Assembly (NCBI RefSeq): GCF_001659605.2
Contig: NC_035161.2
Span: 5,102,265-5,166,264 of the forward strand
Direction: 5' to 3'
Source: Manihot esculenta
Taxonomy: Eukaryota; Streptophyta; Magnoliopsida; Malpighiales; Euphorbiaceae
Length of the DNA: 64,000 nt
Part shown: piece by piece, positions 36,310 through 48,544 of the stretch
How positions within the stretch are numbered: position 1 is the first letter of the stretch
How the letters are laid out: every line of letters starts with the position of its first letter
Program-made: the position numbers and the translations under genes
Notes under the pieces: generated by a model
Seen by the model: the letters and a program-made list of their open reading frames with translations, nothing else
Database searches by the model: none
What the model was told of the DNA's origin: nothing

Positions 36310-38591
36310 TGTAACGACCCGAAAATTAGACCGCTACCGGCGCTAGGATTCGGGTCGACTTAAGGCCGCCGGGACCCGTAGCAAGCCAAACATACATCCT
36401 GTGAACCTGCTTAATCCCATACATGATCAACAACATATATAAAAATTAAAACTTTTCTTTCATTCATTTTCTCATACACCAAACTCAACCTGCACATGCA
36501 CTGAATATAGCCATAATCATAAACTTAACCCCTCTGTGGGATCTCATCAATGCCCCCAATGGGTGGCATAACATGTGTTGAGTTGGCTAAACATAGTCAT
36601 CAATAAACATTAAGATCATGTATCAAAAGGGATTACAATATCCATAGGGTCAAGCACAACTTCTAAACCTCAATCTCATAATCAACATATACATGACATA
36701 ACTATTCATAACTTTTACATCATCTTACAATTTATCATGTCCACTTTCTAACTATTACAATTACAAGACTTTACTCTTCTTGACTTCTTTGTCTAGCCCG
36801 TACCTGCAATCCTGGGGGATTAGGGAAAAGGGGTGAGCTACTAGAGCCCAGTGAGCAGAATAATAAAGCATTTGAAATATATGATAACATGAAATGCATC
36901 ACATCACAGCTAATCACATCAAGGATGAATTCTGTCACCAATAGTCCTCTACATGTTCCAACTGTGCCAGGGGCGTAGAATGGGCCTCACTGGTCTTTCT
37001 CTTACATAATCATAACATAACATGACATAAAATTCCATAATGCCAGGGGCGTAGAATGGGCCTCACTGGTCTTTCGTACCGTATCATCATCATATCATAA
37101 CATACGAGGACTAAAGGATCATTCAACATTCATCCACATCATCAACATATTATGCAATGCAACATATTCGTGATTTCTAATGCAAACAACCTAAAATATC
37201 TCATGGCATCCATGATGCGTGAATCATGCTTAAACGGGTTTATTATTTAAAAGCATAAAAGTTATTCTACTCACCTCTAGCTGAAGCTCTACTGACTCAG
37301 AAGCAGCTGAACTCACTGCTGGGGTCCTCGGTTCCTCGGGTCCGAACCTACACAGGTGGACTCAAATGAGGGACCAACCAAACAAGAACATAACTCTAAA
37401 CTACTCCCCAAAAACCCCCTGAAACATCATGAAACAATCATGCAAAACATGTAAAAGAAGGCTGGACAGGGCACTTTCGGCGGCAGGTTCGGCGGCCGAA
37501 AGTCCCTCCAGAGCCGAAAGTCAGGCAGGTTCGGCGGCACCTTCGGCGACCGAAACTCCCAGACAGAGGCGAAACTCATGCATGTTCGGTGGCACTTTCG
37601 GCGGCCGAAACTCCCAGACAAAGGCGAAAGTCCTCTTTCGGGGGCAAGCTTCGGCAGCCGAATGCTGCCTCCACAAGAGGGTTCGGCGGCCGAAAGTTCC
37701 TTCGGCTGCCGAACCTGGTTTCTCCCAGAATGCCAGAAACTCAGCTCTTTTATGCATATTTGCCTCCAAAACTTCCCACATGTATATAACTCATTCAAAT
37801 CATGCAAATATACATACATTGCTAGGGGCTTCAAACTAACTTAAACCCCAACTACAACACACAACAACAACACATTGCTCATAAGCACAACATAAACTCA
37901 ATAACCTAACTATGAGCTAAACATGCATTCTACCCCATAGATCTTGCATAAAACTTACTTTAAACATAAAATGAGCTTAAGATCGGCTCTTACCTCTTGA
38001 AGATCGAGAGAGAGACGTCCTAAACTCGGAGGTGGGAGATTTTTGAGTTCTTGAACCTCAAAGCTCCAAAACTTGCTTTAAACTCGAAAATCTTCAAAAC
38101 AAAGCAAAAACTTGTAAAAATCTTGAAAGATTTGAAGGAAAAACTCAAGGATTGATGAGGAACGGCGGAGAGCTCACCTTGGCCGACAATGGGGAGAAAA
38201 ACTCGCCCGTTTTCGGCTAAGGGACCCTTTTATAGTGGTTGGCCAGGCCACGTTCGGGGGCCGAACGTGCCTCCGCATGCATGCCATGTTCGGCGGCCGA
38301 ACTTGAGGTTCGGCGGCCGAACCTGGACTTTCCTCAACTTATGCCTTCGGGGGCCTAAGGCACACCTGAAACGCCTGCATGTTCGGTGGCCGAACTTGAG
38401 GTTCGGCGGTCGAACCTGGGTTTTCCTCCAAAGCTATTTTCATTCAAAACTCATTTCCTTTTCACGCTTAAAACATAAAATACATTAAAACATTTTATGA
38501 AAACATGGTTTTACCCTTCTAGAGGTCTCTGACATCCGAGATTCCACCGGACGGTAGAAATTCCGATACCGGAGTCTAGCCGGGTATTACA
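36310..38591 (-). repeat. 5' LTR of copy C
   Basis: 2282 bp. In its own direction it has U3 of about 0.36 kb with a repeat cluster (38253-38420), a TATA box CTATAAAAG (38227-38235) and then a long R-U5 containing the second cluster (37474-37715) and a two-unit tandem block (36955-37080). Its plus-strand start TGTAACGACCC abuts the primer site. Confidence 0.93.
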
Positions 38592-38596
38592 AAGGC

Positions 38597-40333
38597 TCCC
38601 GCTCTGGTGCTCCGAAGGCACCCAGCCGTAGCCGAGCCCCCAATTCTCCCAAGTCTCCAGTTGCCCCAAAGTCTAAGTCGGCCTCACTCACTCCCTACTT
38701 TTCAGGAGCTGATAGTCATCGAGGAGTCTGCAGAGGGTGGCTCTAAGGAGGGGGTTAGTGATTGCTCCTGTTGCCGAGGTCATTTCCAAGGGTCGTACCA
38801 AGGCCGTCTCAACGGGCAAGGGCGCCTCCGAAGGTGGAGCCGAGGCCGTCCCAACTGCCAAGGGCGCTTCTAAGGATGGAGCTAAGGCCATCCCTGCTGC
38901 TTCTTGCCCCAAAAAGACCACTGCTAGTTGTGGCATCACTCTCAAGGAGGCCACTGGTAAGTGAGCTCCTCCTATGGAGGTTCCTCTTGCGGCTCCTGCT
39001 CCCAAGAAGGCTCATACTTCCAAGCAGCCTACAACTGCGCTCCCTCCTAATGAGTAGAAGGAAGTGTCTGTGGAGCTGTTATCTTCTGCTCCAAACAATG
39101 AGGTCTTAAATGTTGATGAGATCACTCCCCAGTCCGCAGCAACCTCTGTTGCCGAGCTGCTGTGGGAGAGGTAGTTCGGTGGGATCGCTGATGTTTCGGA
39201 CCCACATTTACTTACTCTCACCAGCCTCCTATCTTGCTTTACTCGGCAGCAGGTGGATTTTCGATCTCGGACTCGGGAGGAATTAGGGGACAATCTTCGA
39301 GAGATGCTCCTCATGATGGGTAGCAGAATCTCGTCGCAATGAGGCTTTGGCGCAGTTGTCCTCTATGGAGGATGCTTGCCGCAAGAGAGATGAGGCCTTG
39401 GTCCAGCGTGACGAGGCCTAGCGTCAGTGTGAAGCAGCTAAGGTAGAACGTGATGACGTCCAGGCCCGGTGTGAAATGGCGATAGCCCAGAGGGATGAGG
39501 CCCTGGCTTGAATCGTTGTCCTTGAGCAGGAGCTCAGCAAGCGTGTTGAGGACCTCAAAGGCCTGACCTTGGCAATGGAGGAGTCACAACTTCAATAACA
39601 GCAACTCCGCCAAGAGGTTAAGGCTCTGGAGGGGAGGTGTTCTACCCTGCTTGAGGATGCCAAGCTTACTGAGGATAAGGTTCGATTGGCATGTGAGGAG
39701 CGCCTGTAGGAGTACAAGGGCTCTGCTGAGCTGAAGGCCGAGATCGATCAGGCTTGCAAGAGGTGCTTGCAGGAGTAAAAAGACTCTTCAGAGTTAAAAG
39801 CTGAGGTCAAGCAAGCTTGTGAGGATCATCTGCAGCACTACAAGGACTCCTCCGAACTGAAGACCAAGATCGAGGAGACCTATGAGGCGCGACTTGCGGA
39901 GTTCAAGGCTTCTGACGCAATGAAAGAGGAAATATGGAACAAGGCCTTTCGCATGTTCGTCTTCGGATTCAACCAAGGCCTGAAGGCAGCCAGGGATGCC
40001 CCCTCCACCCCACTAGCCCATCTCCGAGCTCCTGAAGCCGATTCTGACAGCGAGGAGGTGCGCCATGGGGAGAATGACAACCCATTACACAAAGGTGCTC
40101 CTTCCTTGCCAACTGGACCTCAAGAAGAGGGTGTTGGGCCTCAGAGGGGTGATGTTGGGTCCCCAGCAGATGACGTTGGATTGCCAGCAAGGGGTGCTGG
40201 ACTGCCAGCAAGGGGTGCTGGACTCCCAAGGGGTGACAATGTAAATAATGTAGATGATAGTGTAATCCATGTAGTTGAGCCCTTAAGTATTATTTTGCCT
40301 CCGGGCTCATCTCCTGTAATCCTAGATGAATAA
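38597..40333 (+). pseudogene. antisense ORF of Tat-like element, second half
   Basis: Continuation of the block that stops at 28648. A Ser/Pro/Ala/Lys-rich stretch (for example 38737-38964) is followed by a region rich in Glu, Gln, Ala and Arg heptad-like repeats (39350-39900), probably a coiled coil in an intact copy. The open tail (39920-40333) starts KEEIWNKAFRMFVFGFNQGL and ends in ILDE before TAA. The tail holds a short repeat, LPARGAG, twice. Several stops and frame changes occur (for example near 39055, 39510, 39595). No known catalytic motif is seen. Confidence 0.55.
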
Positions 40334-41347
40334 ATATAGACAGTGATTTCTCTTCTTTGTATTTGTGTTGCCTTTTTTGCTCTTTATTTCTCTGTCTTTT
40401 CACTTTGATGCTTGAGTGTATGACGATCTGAAAGTGTGTCTTGGTGATGAATGAGATTTTACCTTGACTTGTACTCCACTTATACTTAGATTATTTTCCA
40501 TTCAGATTGCTTCAGTGGCCTTGCCAATCTGCCTACATCTTTTTAAGGCTGGAATCCTTCTTTTCTGTTGGACTTGTGAAATCTCTCTAATTCAACATAA
40601 TATTAAAGGCCTTTGACAGCGTGTATTCTTAACAACACTTCAACTCCTTTAACTTTGGATAATCAACACACTGAACTGCTTCTCCTGTGACTTTGCCAAC
40701 TGAACTGGCCCAAGCTAAGGACTCAGCATCAGGTTGGAATTTTCACTCGCGAGTTTTTCTTATTTTGATGAGAGCAGTCCGTCTTTTGGCTCATGAGGCC
40801 TTCCATGTGATGAGCTTGGTCACATGATACTTAGAAAGATAATCTTGTTAGCATAGGTGTCATACCTTAAATTATTTTAACTTTTGCTCTCATTGTGAGC
40901 TCGAGGCATCTTATCCCTTTTAGTGCACCCTTCTGACAGTCACCCTAGCCTGGGTTGTATGCCTCGTTGTTGCCTTTCTTATTTGGTTTGAGCGTTTGTT
41001 CACTATGGACTAGTCTGAGCTGGCTAGTAAGTTCGTTCACTTAGTCGAGCTCGCGAGTTCGTATTTTCGTATTTTTGTTTTTAAAGTGCCTCGACCCTTG
41101 AGGTTGGACCGCCCTTCTTAGTTTCGTGCTGAGCCCAGCTTGGCTCGTTTCTTCACGTTTTCATTTTGCTTCAGTCTCTTCTGATGGGGCAAAGGGCTTG
41201 TGGTCGTTATTTTCATTAGTTGTATTTTGTTTTCTTCTAGTTTGGTTCCTTTTGGTATTTGATTCTGTTTTGAGCTCAGTCTCATGTGGCTTAGCTTGGC
41301 GTCCAAGCTCTTTGGACCTAGTTATTACTTCTAGACCCTTTGATTTT

Positions 41348-41822
41348 GCGTGGGATTCAGGCTCTTAGGCCTTACTGTTACTTCATCCTCTCAACTCGAT
41401 TTTTTAGTGCTGGGAGTCAATTTTCGAGGCCAATCACCTACCTCACTGAGGGCTTCCCTTAGGATTCAGGCTCTTTAGCCTTACTGTCGCTTCATCCTCT
41501 CAGCTTGATTTTTTGGTGCTGAGGATCAATTTCCGAGGCTAGTTACCTACATCACTGAGGGCTTCACTTAGGATTCAGGCTCTTTGGCCTTACTGTCGCT
41601 TCATCCCCTCAGCTCAGTTTTTTGGTGCTAGGAGTCAATTTCCAAGGCCAGTCACCTACCTCACTGAGGGCTTCTATCCCTCTCAGCTCGATTTTTTGGT
41701 GCTAGCGATCAATTTTCGAGGCCAGTCACCTACCTCACTAAGGGCTTTTATCCCTCTCAACTAGGTTTTTTGGTACTGGTGGTCAATTTCCAAGGTTAGT
41801 CACTTACCTCACTGAGGGCTTC
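41348..41822. repeat. tandem repeats between integrase and antisense ORF
   Basis: About five imperfect units of roughly 65-115 bp. The complete units include GATTCAGGCTCTTTGGCCTT, TTCATCCTCTCAGCTCGATT, a TTTTTTGGTGCT run, and CACCTACCTCACTGAGGGC. Later units have lost the first part. Tandem arrays in the 3' untranslated part are common in Tat-type elements. Confidence 0.75.
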
Positions 41823-41988
41823 TCGTGCCTGTTCTTTCTTTTTAAAGAAAATTAAGACACATAATGATAAAAATAACATTGTTTGATTTGAATTGCATCG
41901 TTTATTTCATCCACATTTTTCAGAGTACAATTGTTCATATTAAATTGCTTGTATTTCAAGGAAAATACCTCTTCAAATGCTAGATGTT

Positions 41989-42874
41989 CTAAGCATGGGG
42001 TTCTAGATTTCTCTGCAGGTCTTCAATCCGATATACACCAGGCTTGACAACCTTGGTTACTCTGAAGGGGCCCTCCCAGGTCGGCACTAACTTTCCCACT
42101 ACTGCTCTTTTTCCTGTGGCTTCCAAGTTTCTCAGTGCTAGGTCTCCCACTTTCAAGCTTCTCTCCCCGACCTTTTGATTATAGTAATGAGCTGCTTTTT
42201 GCTGGAACGTAGTTGTGCGGACTTGAGCCTCTTCTCTGATTTCCTCCAAGACACCCAGATTACTCCTCAATTTGTCACCATTGGTGTCTTCGTTGTTGAA
42301 TTGGACACAGTGAGTAAGGATTTGCAACTCGATGGGAACCATAGTCTCAGTGCCAAATGTCAGTGCGAACGGTGTTTCCTTCGTTGGCATCCGAGGGGTA
42401 GTCCTGAATGCCCACAGGATGCTGTTGAACTCGGCCGCCCAATTCTTTTTTGCTCCATCTAGTCATTTTTTCAGCCCTTGAAGGATAGCTCGATTTGTGA
42501 CTTCCATCTGGCCATTGGTTTGAGGATGGGCTACCGAGGAGAACTTGTGCTAGATGCCCATATTTTTTGTAAATTCTTTGAAAGTCTTATAGTCGAACTG
42601 CTTGCCATTGTCTGATATAAGCACCCACGGTATTTCAAATCTGCAGATGATATTGCCCCAGACGAAGTCTATCATTTTCCATGCTATGATGGTAAGGACG
42701 GCTTCGGCTTCTGGCCACTTTGAAAATATTCCACAGCTACTATTATGAACTTCATCTGTTCTGTGGTCTTAGGAAAAAGACCCAAGATGGCTATGCCCCA
42801 TTGTGAAAATGACCACAGACTGGATATGCTAGATTGAGGGGTGGCTGGACTATTGATGGCGTTGGCAAACCTTT
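41989..42874 (-). pseudogene. Tat-like integrase, core and C-terminus
   Basis: Starts with the second half of the zinc-binding motif (CQRFANAI), then a core with FSQWGIAILG and KFIIVAVEYF, and later a clean open stretch with TKETPFALTFGTETMVP, KVGDLALR and WEGPFRVTKVVKPGVYRI ending at 41989. Integrase inserts the cDNA into the host genome. Frame breaks and stops lie between 42390 and 42690. The 5' part of the motif is at 58068, on the far side of two insertions. Confidence 0.85.
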
Positions 42875-42879
42875 GGCAT

Positions 42880-45099
42880 TGTAATACCCGGCTAGACTCT
42901 GGTATCGGAATTCCTACCGTCCGGTGGAATCTCGGATGTCGGAGACCTCTAGAAGGGTAAAACCATATTTTCATGAAATGTTTTAATGTTTTTGATGATA
43001 TTAAGTAAAGAGGAAATGAGTTTTTGAATAAAAACACCCTTGGAGGAAAACTCAGGTTCGGCCGCCGAAACTCAAAGTTCGGCCGCCGAACATGCATGCA
43101 TTTCGGGTGAGCCTTAGGCCCCCGAAGGCATAAGTGAGGGAAGCCCAGGTTCGGCCACCGAACCTCAAGTTCGGCCGCCGAACATGGCATGCATGCGGAG
43201 GCACGTTCGGCTCCCGAATGTGGCCTGGCCAGCCACTATAAAAGAGCCCCTTAGCCGAAATGGGCGAGCTTTCTCCCCATTTTCGGCCAAGGTGAGCCCT
43301 TCCGCCGTTCCTCACCAATCTTTGAGTTCTTTCGTTCAAATCTTTCACGATTTTCACAAGTTTTCATCTTGTTTTGAAGATTTTCGAGTTTAAAGCAAGT
43401 TTTGGAGCTTTGAGGTTCAAGAACTCAAATCTCTCCCATCTTCGAGCTAGGGTCGTTTTCCTCTCAATCTTCAAGAGTTAAGGGCCGATCTTGAGCTCAC
43501 TATATGTTTTTAACAAGTTTTAAGTTGATTCTTGAAGTAGAAATGCATGTGTAGGGTTTTATGAGTTTTTGGGGTTTTGTTGGATTATGGGAAATGTATG
43601 TTGGATTTGTGTTGTTTGATGTGTTGTAGATGGGGTTTTAGTTGGTTTGAAGCCCCTAGGAACTTGTATGCTTGAGTATGTGTGTTGTAGAATAAGTTTA
43701 TGCATGATTGGAAGTTTTGGAGGCAAATGTGCATAGAGGAGCCAAGTTTCTGCCCTTTGGCAGAAACCAGGTTCGGCAGCCGAAGGACTTTCGGCTGCCG
43801 AACATGGCTGGGGAGGCAAGCCTTTCGGCTGCCGAAGCCTGCCCCCTAAAAGAGACTTTCGTCTCTGTCTGGGACTTTCGGCCGCCGAAGGTGCCGCCGA
43901 ACCTGCCCTGTTCAGCCTTCCTTTGCATGTTTTTACATGATTGTTTTGAGGTGTTTTAGGGGGTTTTTAGGGGATGTTTTAGAGTTATGTTCTAGTTGTT
44001 TGGTCTCTCATTTGAGTCCACCTGTGTAGGTTCGGACCCGAGGAACCGAGGACCCCAGCAGTAAGTTAGCTGCTTCAGTCTTTGTCAGAGCTAGCCAAGA
44101 GGTGAGTAGAATAAACCTTTATGTTTTAAAGCAAATGAATTATACAGTTGAGCATGTTCATGCATCATGAATGCCATGTGATGAATTAGGTTGTTTGCAT
44201 TAGAAATCACGAATATGTTGCATTGCATTTATGATGTTGATGTGGATTGGTTATTGAATGATCCTTTAGTCCTCATATGGTATGATGATGCTACGGCATG
44301 CTATGGTATGGAAGTCCAGGTTGTACCCATTCTACGTCCCTGGCACTATGTAAGAGAAAGTCCAGGTTGTACCCATTCTACGTCCCTAGCACATTGGTAT
44401 GTATGATATGTTATGTTAAGAGAAAGACCGGTTGTACCCATTCTACGTCCCGGCACTTTGGAATGTAGAGGACTATTGGTGACAATACCATCCGAGATGT
44501 GATTTGTTGTGATGTGTTGCATTACATGATGGCATGAGATTTTTAAATGTTGTTTTCTATTATTCTGCTCACTGGGCTCTAGTAGCTCACCCATTTTCCC
44601 TAATCCCCCAGGATTGCAAGTACGGGCTAGACAGAGAAGTCAAGAAGAGCAAAGTCATGTATTTGTAATAGATAGAAAGTGGACATGATAAATTGTAAGA
44701 TGATGTAAAGTTGTATAGTCATGTTATGTATAATGATATTGAGGATTAGAAGTTGTGCATGACCCTATAGATGTTGTTATCCCTTTTAATACATGATCTT
44801 AGATGTTTACTGATGATTATGTTTAACCAACTCAACTTATGATATATCGCCCATGGGGCAATTATGAGATCCCACAGAGGGGTCAAGTTTATGATTATGA
44901 CTATATTCAGTGCATGCACAGGTTGAGTTTGGTGTGATAGAATGTATGAAAGAAAAGTTTTAATTTTTATGTATATTGTTGATCATGTATGGGATTAAAC
45001 AGGTTTACAGGTTACATGTCAGGCTTGCTACGGGTCCCGGCGGCCTTAAGCCGATCTGGATCCTAGCGCCGGTAGCGGTCCGATTTTCGGGTCGTTACA
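42880..45099 (+). mobile_element. family-T solo LTR (copy D)
   Basis: 2220 bp in plus orientation (TGTAATACCCGG to GGGTCGTTACA), flanked by GGCAT (42875-42879 and 45100-45104). It lies in the Tat-like integrase. U3 carries a cluster (43054-43215) followed by CTATAAAAG at 43236-43244. The second cluster is at 43770-43905. Tandem units with GTACCCATTCTACGTCCC lie at 44310-44460. Confidence 0.92.
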
Positions 45100-46287
45100 G
45101 GCATAGTCACACCTGTTAGTGTATTTGCCCTAGGCCATTATCTTGGACCTTTTTGTATGTCATTTGGTTATTAATAAAAGAGGTTTTTATCATTATTATT
45201 TATTTGCATGTTACATAATAATGATTATCATCCATGGTTACTTATTATTATGTTGATAATAATAAAATATAACTAGTATGATTATTGATTGATAATCATG
45301 AGATGATTATGTATATGTTGATATAATTCAATAATCATAGATACTTGTTAGAGAACAAAGTATTGGATAGACCCACATTGAGATCACTACATGGGTTATT
45401 GTCATAAGTGAATCTCAAAGTAGTTATGTCTTAACTTTGACTTGAGATTGTCATAGTTTCCAACATAAGGACTGTTATGTTTTGACATAACCAAATGTTG
45501 TCTTTAATCGGACAATCATAAAGGTTATGATTGAGCATAATAGAAATTATGTAGAGGATATTGAATAATCAAGATAGGATTTGTCCTTCTCTTTGAGAGA
45601 GATATCTTCTGGGCCCCTCGATAAGTGAGACTGAGAAATACATAGCCATGCTCAAATGAATTGATAGTGTGATCAATATCATTTGAATTTATCAGTCTAC
45701 TTAGAGATCGAGAAATCATAAGTTTGAACATTATAAGTTTGACATTGACCATGACTTATGTTCAAACTAGATATCGTGTGACAAAGGGATGTATACAAAG
45801 GGATTAATACATGTTCTATTTATTAGGCTTTATCGGACTATTGATCCTCGTATTAGTTGGGTAGCCATAATATCTTGCTAGAGGCCACTTATGACTTATG
45901 GGCATTGTGGGACTGGGCCTATTGCCAATTAATGTGAGCCTATTGGATCACATACAAAAGAACGTTGTTGATGTGCTATGACATATTAATGGGTTAAAAG
46001 CCCAAAGCCCATTAATATAATTAATAATAATAAAGTGTTATTATTATTGATCATTAATAATAATAAAGTGTTATTATTATTAATTATTTATTATTATGAG
46101 ATAATAATATTTAAAAAATTTGTAGTCTATCTGTAGCTGTTACAGATAAAAGAACTCTATCACATAAGATATTTGAGTATCTGTGAGATTGTGATAGTGG
46201 GTTATGAACACAACTTCTTTTAGGGAAAAACAAAAGACTGAAACATATTAATACTCCTTCTATGAATTGTGGAAGGATGATGTTACG

Positions 46288-48544
46288 TGTAATGACCCAG
46301 AAACCGGACCGCTACCGACGCTAGGATCCAGATCGGTTTAAGGCCGCCGGGACCCGTAGCAAGCCTAACATACCTCCTATCACCTGGTCAAATCCCATAC
46401 ATGATCAAAACATAAACATAAAAACTTAAACATCTGATGTATATACCGAGCTTGACCTGTATGCTACATAACTGGAAACATAAAGAACCCTCTACTAGAG
46501 CTCTCATCAAATGCTCTAGCTGGGTCAACATAACATACATCAAACTTGGATCCCATCCAATGAACCAAAACCTAACCTGTGCATGCATCAAAACCATAAA
46601 CATAAAACCTCCACTAGAGTCCTCATCAAATACTCTAGCGTGGTAAACATCACATGCCACAAGTTTGGTTCAAACACAACTCAACACTAAAACATTACAT
46701 ACATCATGTACTAAAAAGGGACTAACCAAGCCTTAGGGCCAAGCACAATACTAATCCATAAACATAACTCTACTTTACGTTACATTACATTATCTTACAA
46801 TACATTATATCAATTTACATTACATATCCACGCTAACAAGCTAATCTATTATATAAACATAACATTAACCCTTGCCGACTTTCCGATCGACCTCAAACTT
46901 GCAAACCTGGGGTTTAGGGGAAAGGGGTGAGCTAAAAAGCCCAGTGAGCAGAACAGGAAAAAACAGTTTAATAAATCATATGCTATCATGGAATGCGCCA
47001 CATCACAAACATTTCACATCACGGATGGACATGACCACCAAAACTCCCTCTATCTGTGCCCGGCCATCGAAGGAGCTCCTCAGGACTTCTGTAACATATC
47101 ATGGTGCCCGGCCCTCGAAGGGGCTCCTCAGGACTTCTGTAACATATCATATCTAGGGCTATTGGGGTCACCTTGGTCCATCCACATCAACAGCAAATTA
47201 TGCAATGCAACATCTTCGTGAAATCTAATGCAACAGCCTAATACATATACATGGTATTCATGATGCGTGAACATGCTTAAAACATTTGAGTTAGTTCTAC
47301 TCACCTCTGGCAGACGCTGGACTGACTCTGCAACAGCTAACACTGCTGGCCTCCTCGGTCCCTCGGGTCCGATCCTACACAGGTTGACTCGAATGAGGTG
47401 CCAAACACACTCTAAACAACTCATAAATAACTCCCCAAAAACCCTCTAAAACAACCTCAAAACATGCATAGAAAACAACCATGAAAAGGCTGGACAGGGC
47501 ACTTTCGGCGGCACTTTCCGCGGTCGAAAGTCCTTCCAGAGCCGAAAGTCTGGCACCTTCTGCAGCAGGTTCGGCGGCCTAAGCCTCTCACAGATCCGAA
47601 AGTCCTAGCCTTCGGGAGCACGTTAGGCGGCCAAAGCTGCCTTCCATGCAGGTTTGGCGGCCGAACCTGGTCCCTTATGAACAGCAGGTCCGAATCCGTC
47701 ACAAGCAAAACCAACCCCAAAACAACCCAAAACCTTACATGCTCTCTCCCAAACATGCATACACACTCCCACATGCATATAGGGGCATAAACTAACTTAA
47801 ACCCCCAACATAACATCACATAAACATACATTGAGCATAAAACCCACATAAACCTAAACATGCACATCTACCCATACTCAAGCATCAAAACTTCTTAAAA
47901 CTTACTTAAAACTTTATTAAACATAAAGGAAAGCAAGGATCTACACTTACCTCTTAAAGATCGAGGGTTGGTGCGATCTCTAACTTGGAGATGGGAGGAA
48001 ACAACTCCTTGGGTCTCCAAGCTCCCAAAACTTGATCTTAAGCTCACAACTTCAAAACCCAAGCAAAAGCTTGTTAAAACTTGAAAGATTGGAAGAAAGA
48101 ACATGAAATCAACCAAAGGAGGACATGAACACACCTGAGCTCGAGAATGGGGAGAAAACTCGACCATTTTCCGTCTCAGGGCCTTTTATAGGTGGCTGAG
48201 CAGAACACCTTCGGAAGCCAAACTTGCTCCCGAAACTCCCCCATGTTCGGCGGCCAAACTTGAGGTTCGGCGGCCGAACCTGGTTTCTTCCCTCAAAGCC
48301 TTCGGAGGCCTAAAGCACTCCCGAAACAGCCCCATATTCGGCGGCCGAACCTGGGTCCTTCCTCCTTGGCCTATTCTTTTCAAAACTCATTTCTTTTCTA
48401 TTTAAAACCATAAAATCATGTGAAAACATTTTCGAAACACATTTTACCCCTCTAGAAGGCTCCGGTATCTTTGAATTCCATATTCCAATGGAGATTCCAC
48501 CGGAAAGTCGGGATTCTGATGCCAGGATCTAGCCGGGTATTACA
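46288..48544 (-). repeat. 3' LTR of copy E
   Basis: 2257 bp. The tandem block here has units with CGAAGGAGCTCCTCAGGACTT (47065-47150, two copies). Clusters are at 47506-47670 and 48207-48350, and the TATA box is at 48183-48191 (minus strand). Confidence 0.9.

Larger units (their letters stand above)
28649..38591 (-). mobile_element. complete family-T Ty3/Gypsy chromovirus element (copy C)
   Basis: 9943 bp in minus orientation, flanked by AAGGC direct repeats (28644-28648 and 38592-38596). LTRs are 28649-30953 (3') and 36310-38591 (5'). A primer site complementary to initiator tRNA-Met and a polypurine tract sit next to the LTRs as expected. The single polyprotein frame includes gag, zinc knuckle, protease, RT, RNase H, integrase and a chromodomain, in the order of Tekay/Del-type chromoviruses. 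The two LTRs are nearly identical apart from a few substitutions and small indels, so the insertion looks fairly young. Two in-frame stops and a changed protease motif mean it should not be autonomous. Confidence 0.95.

Noticed and set aside
46388..47424. ORFs repeated at 53105-54118
   Set aside because: They recur because both lie in the two LTRs of copy E. They are parts of the LTR, not genes.
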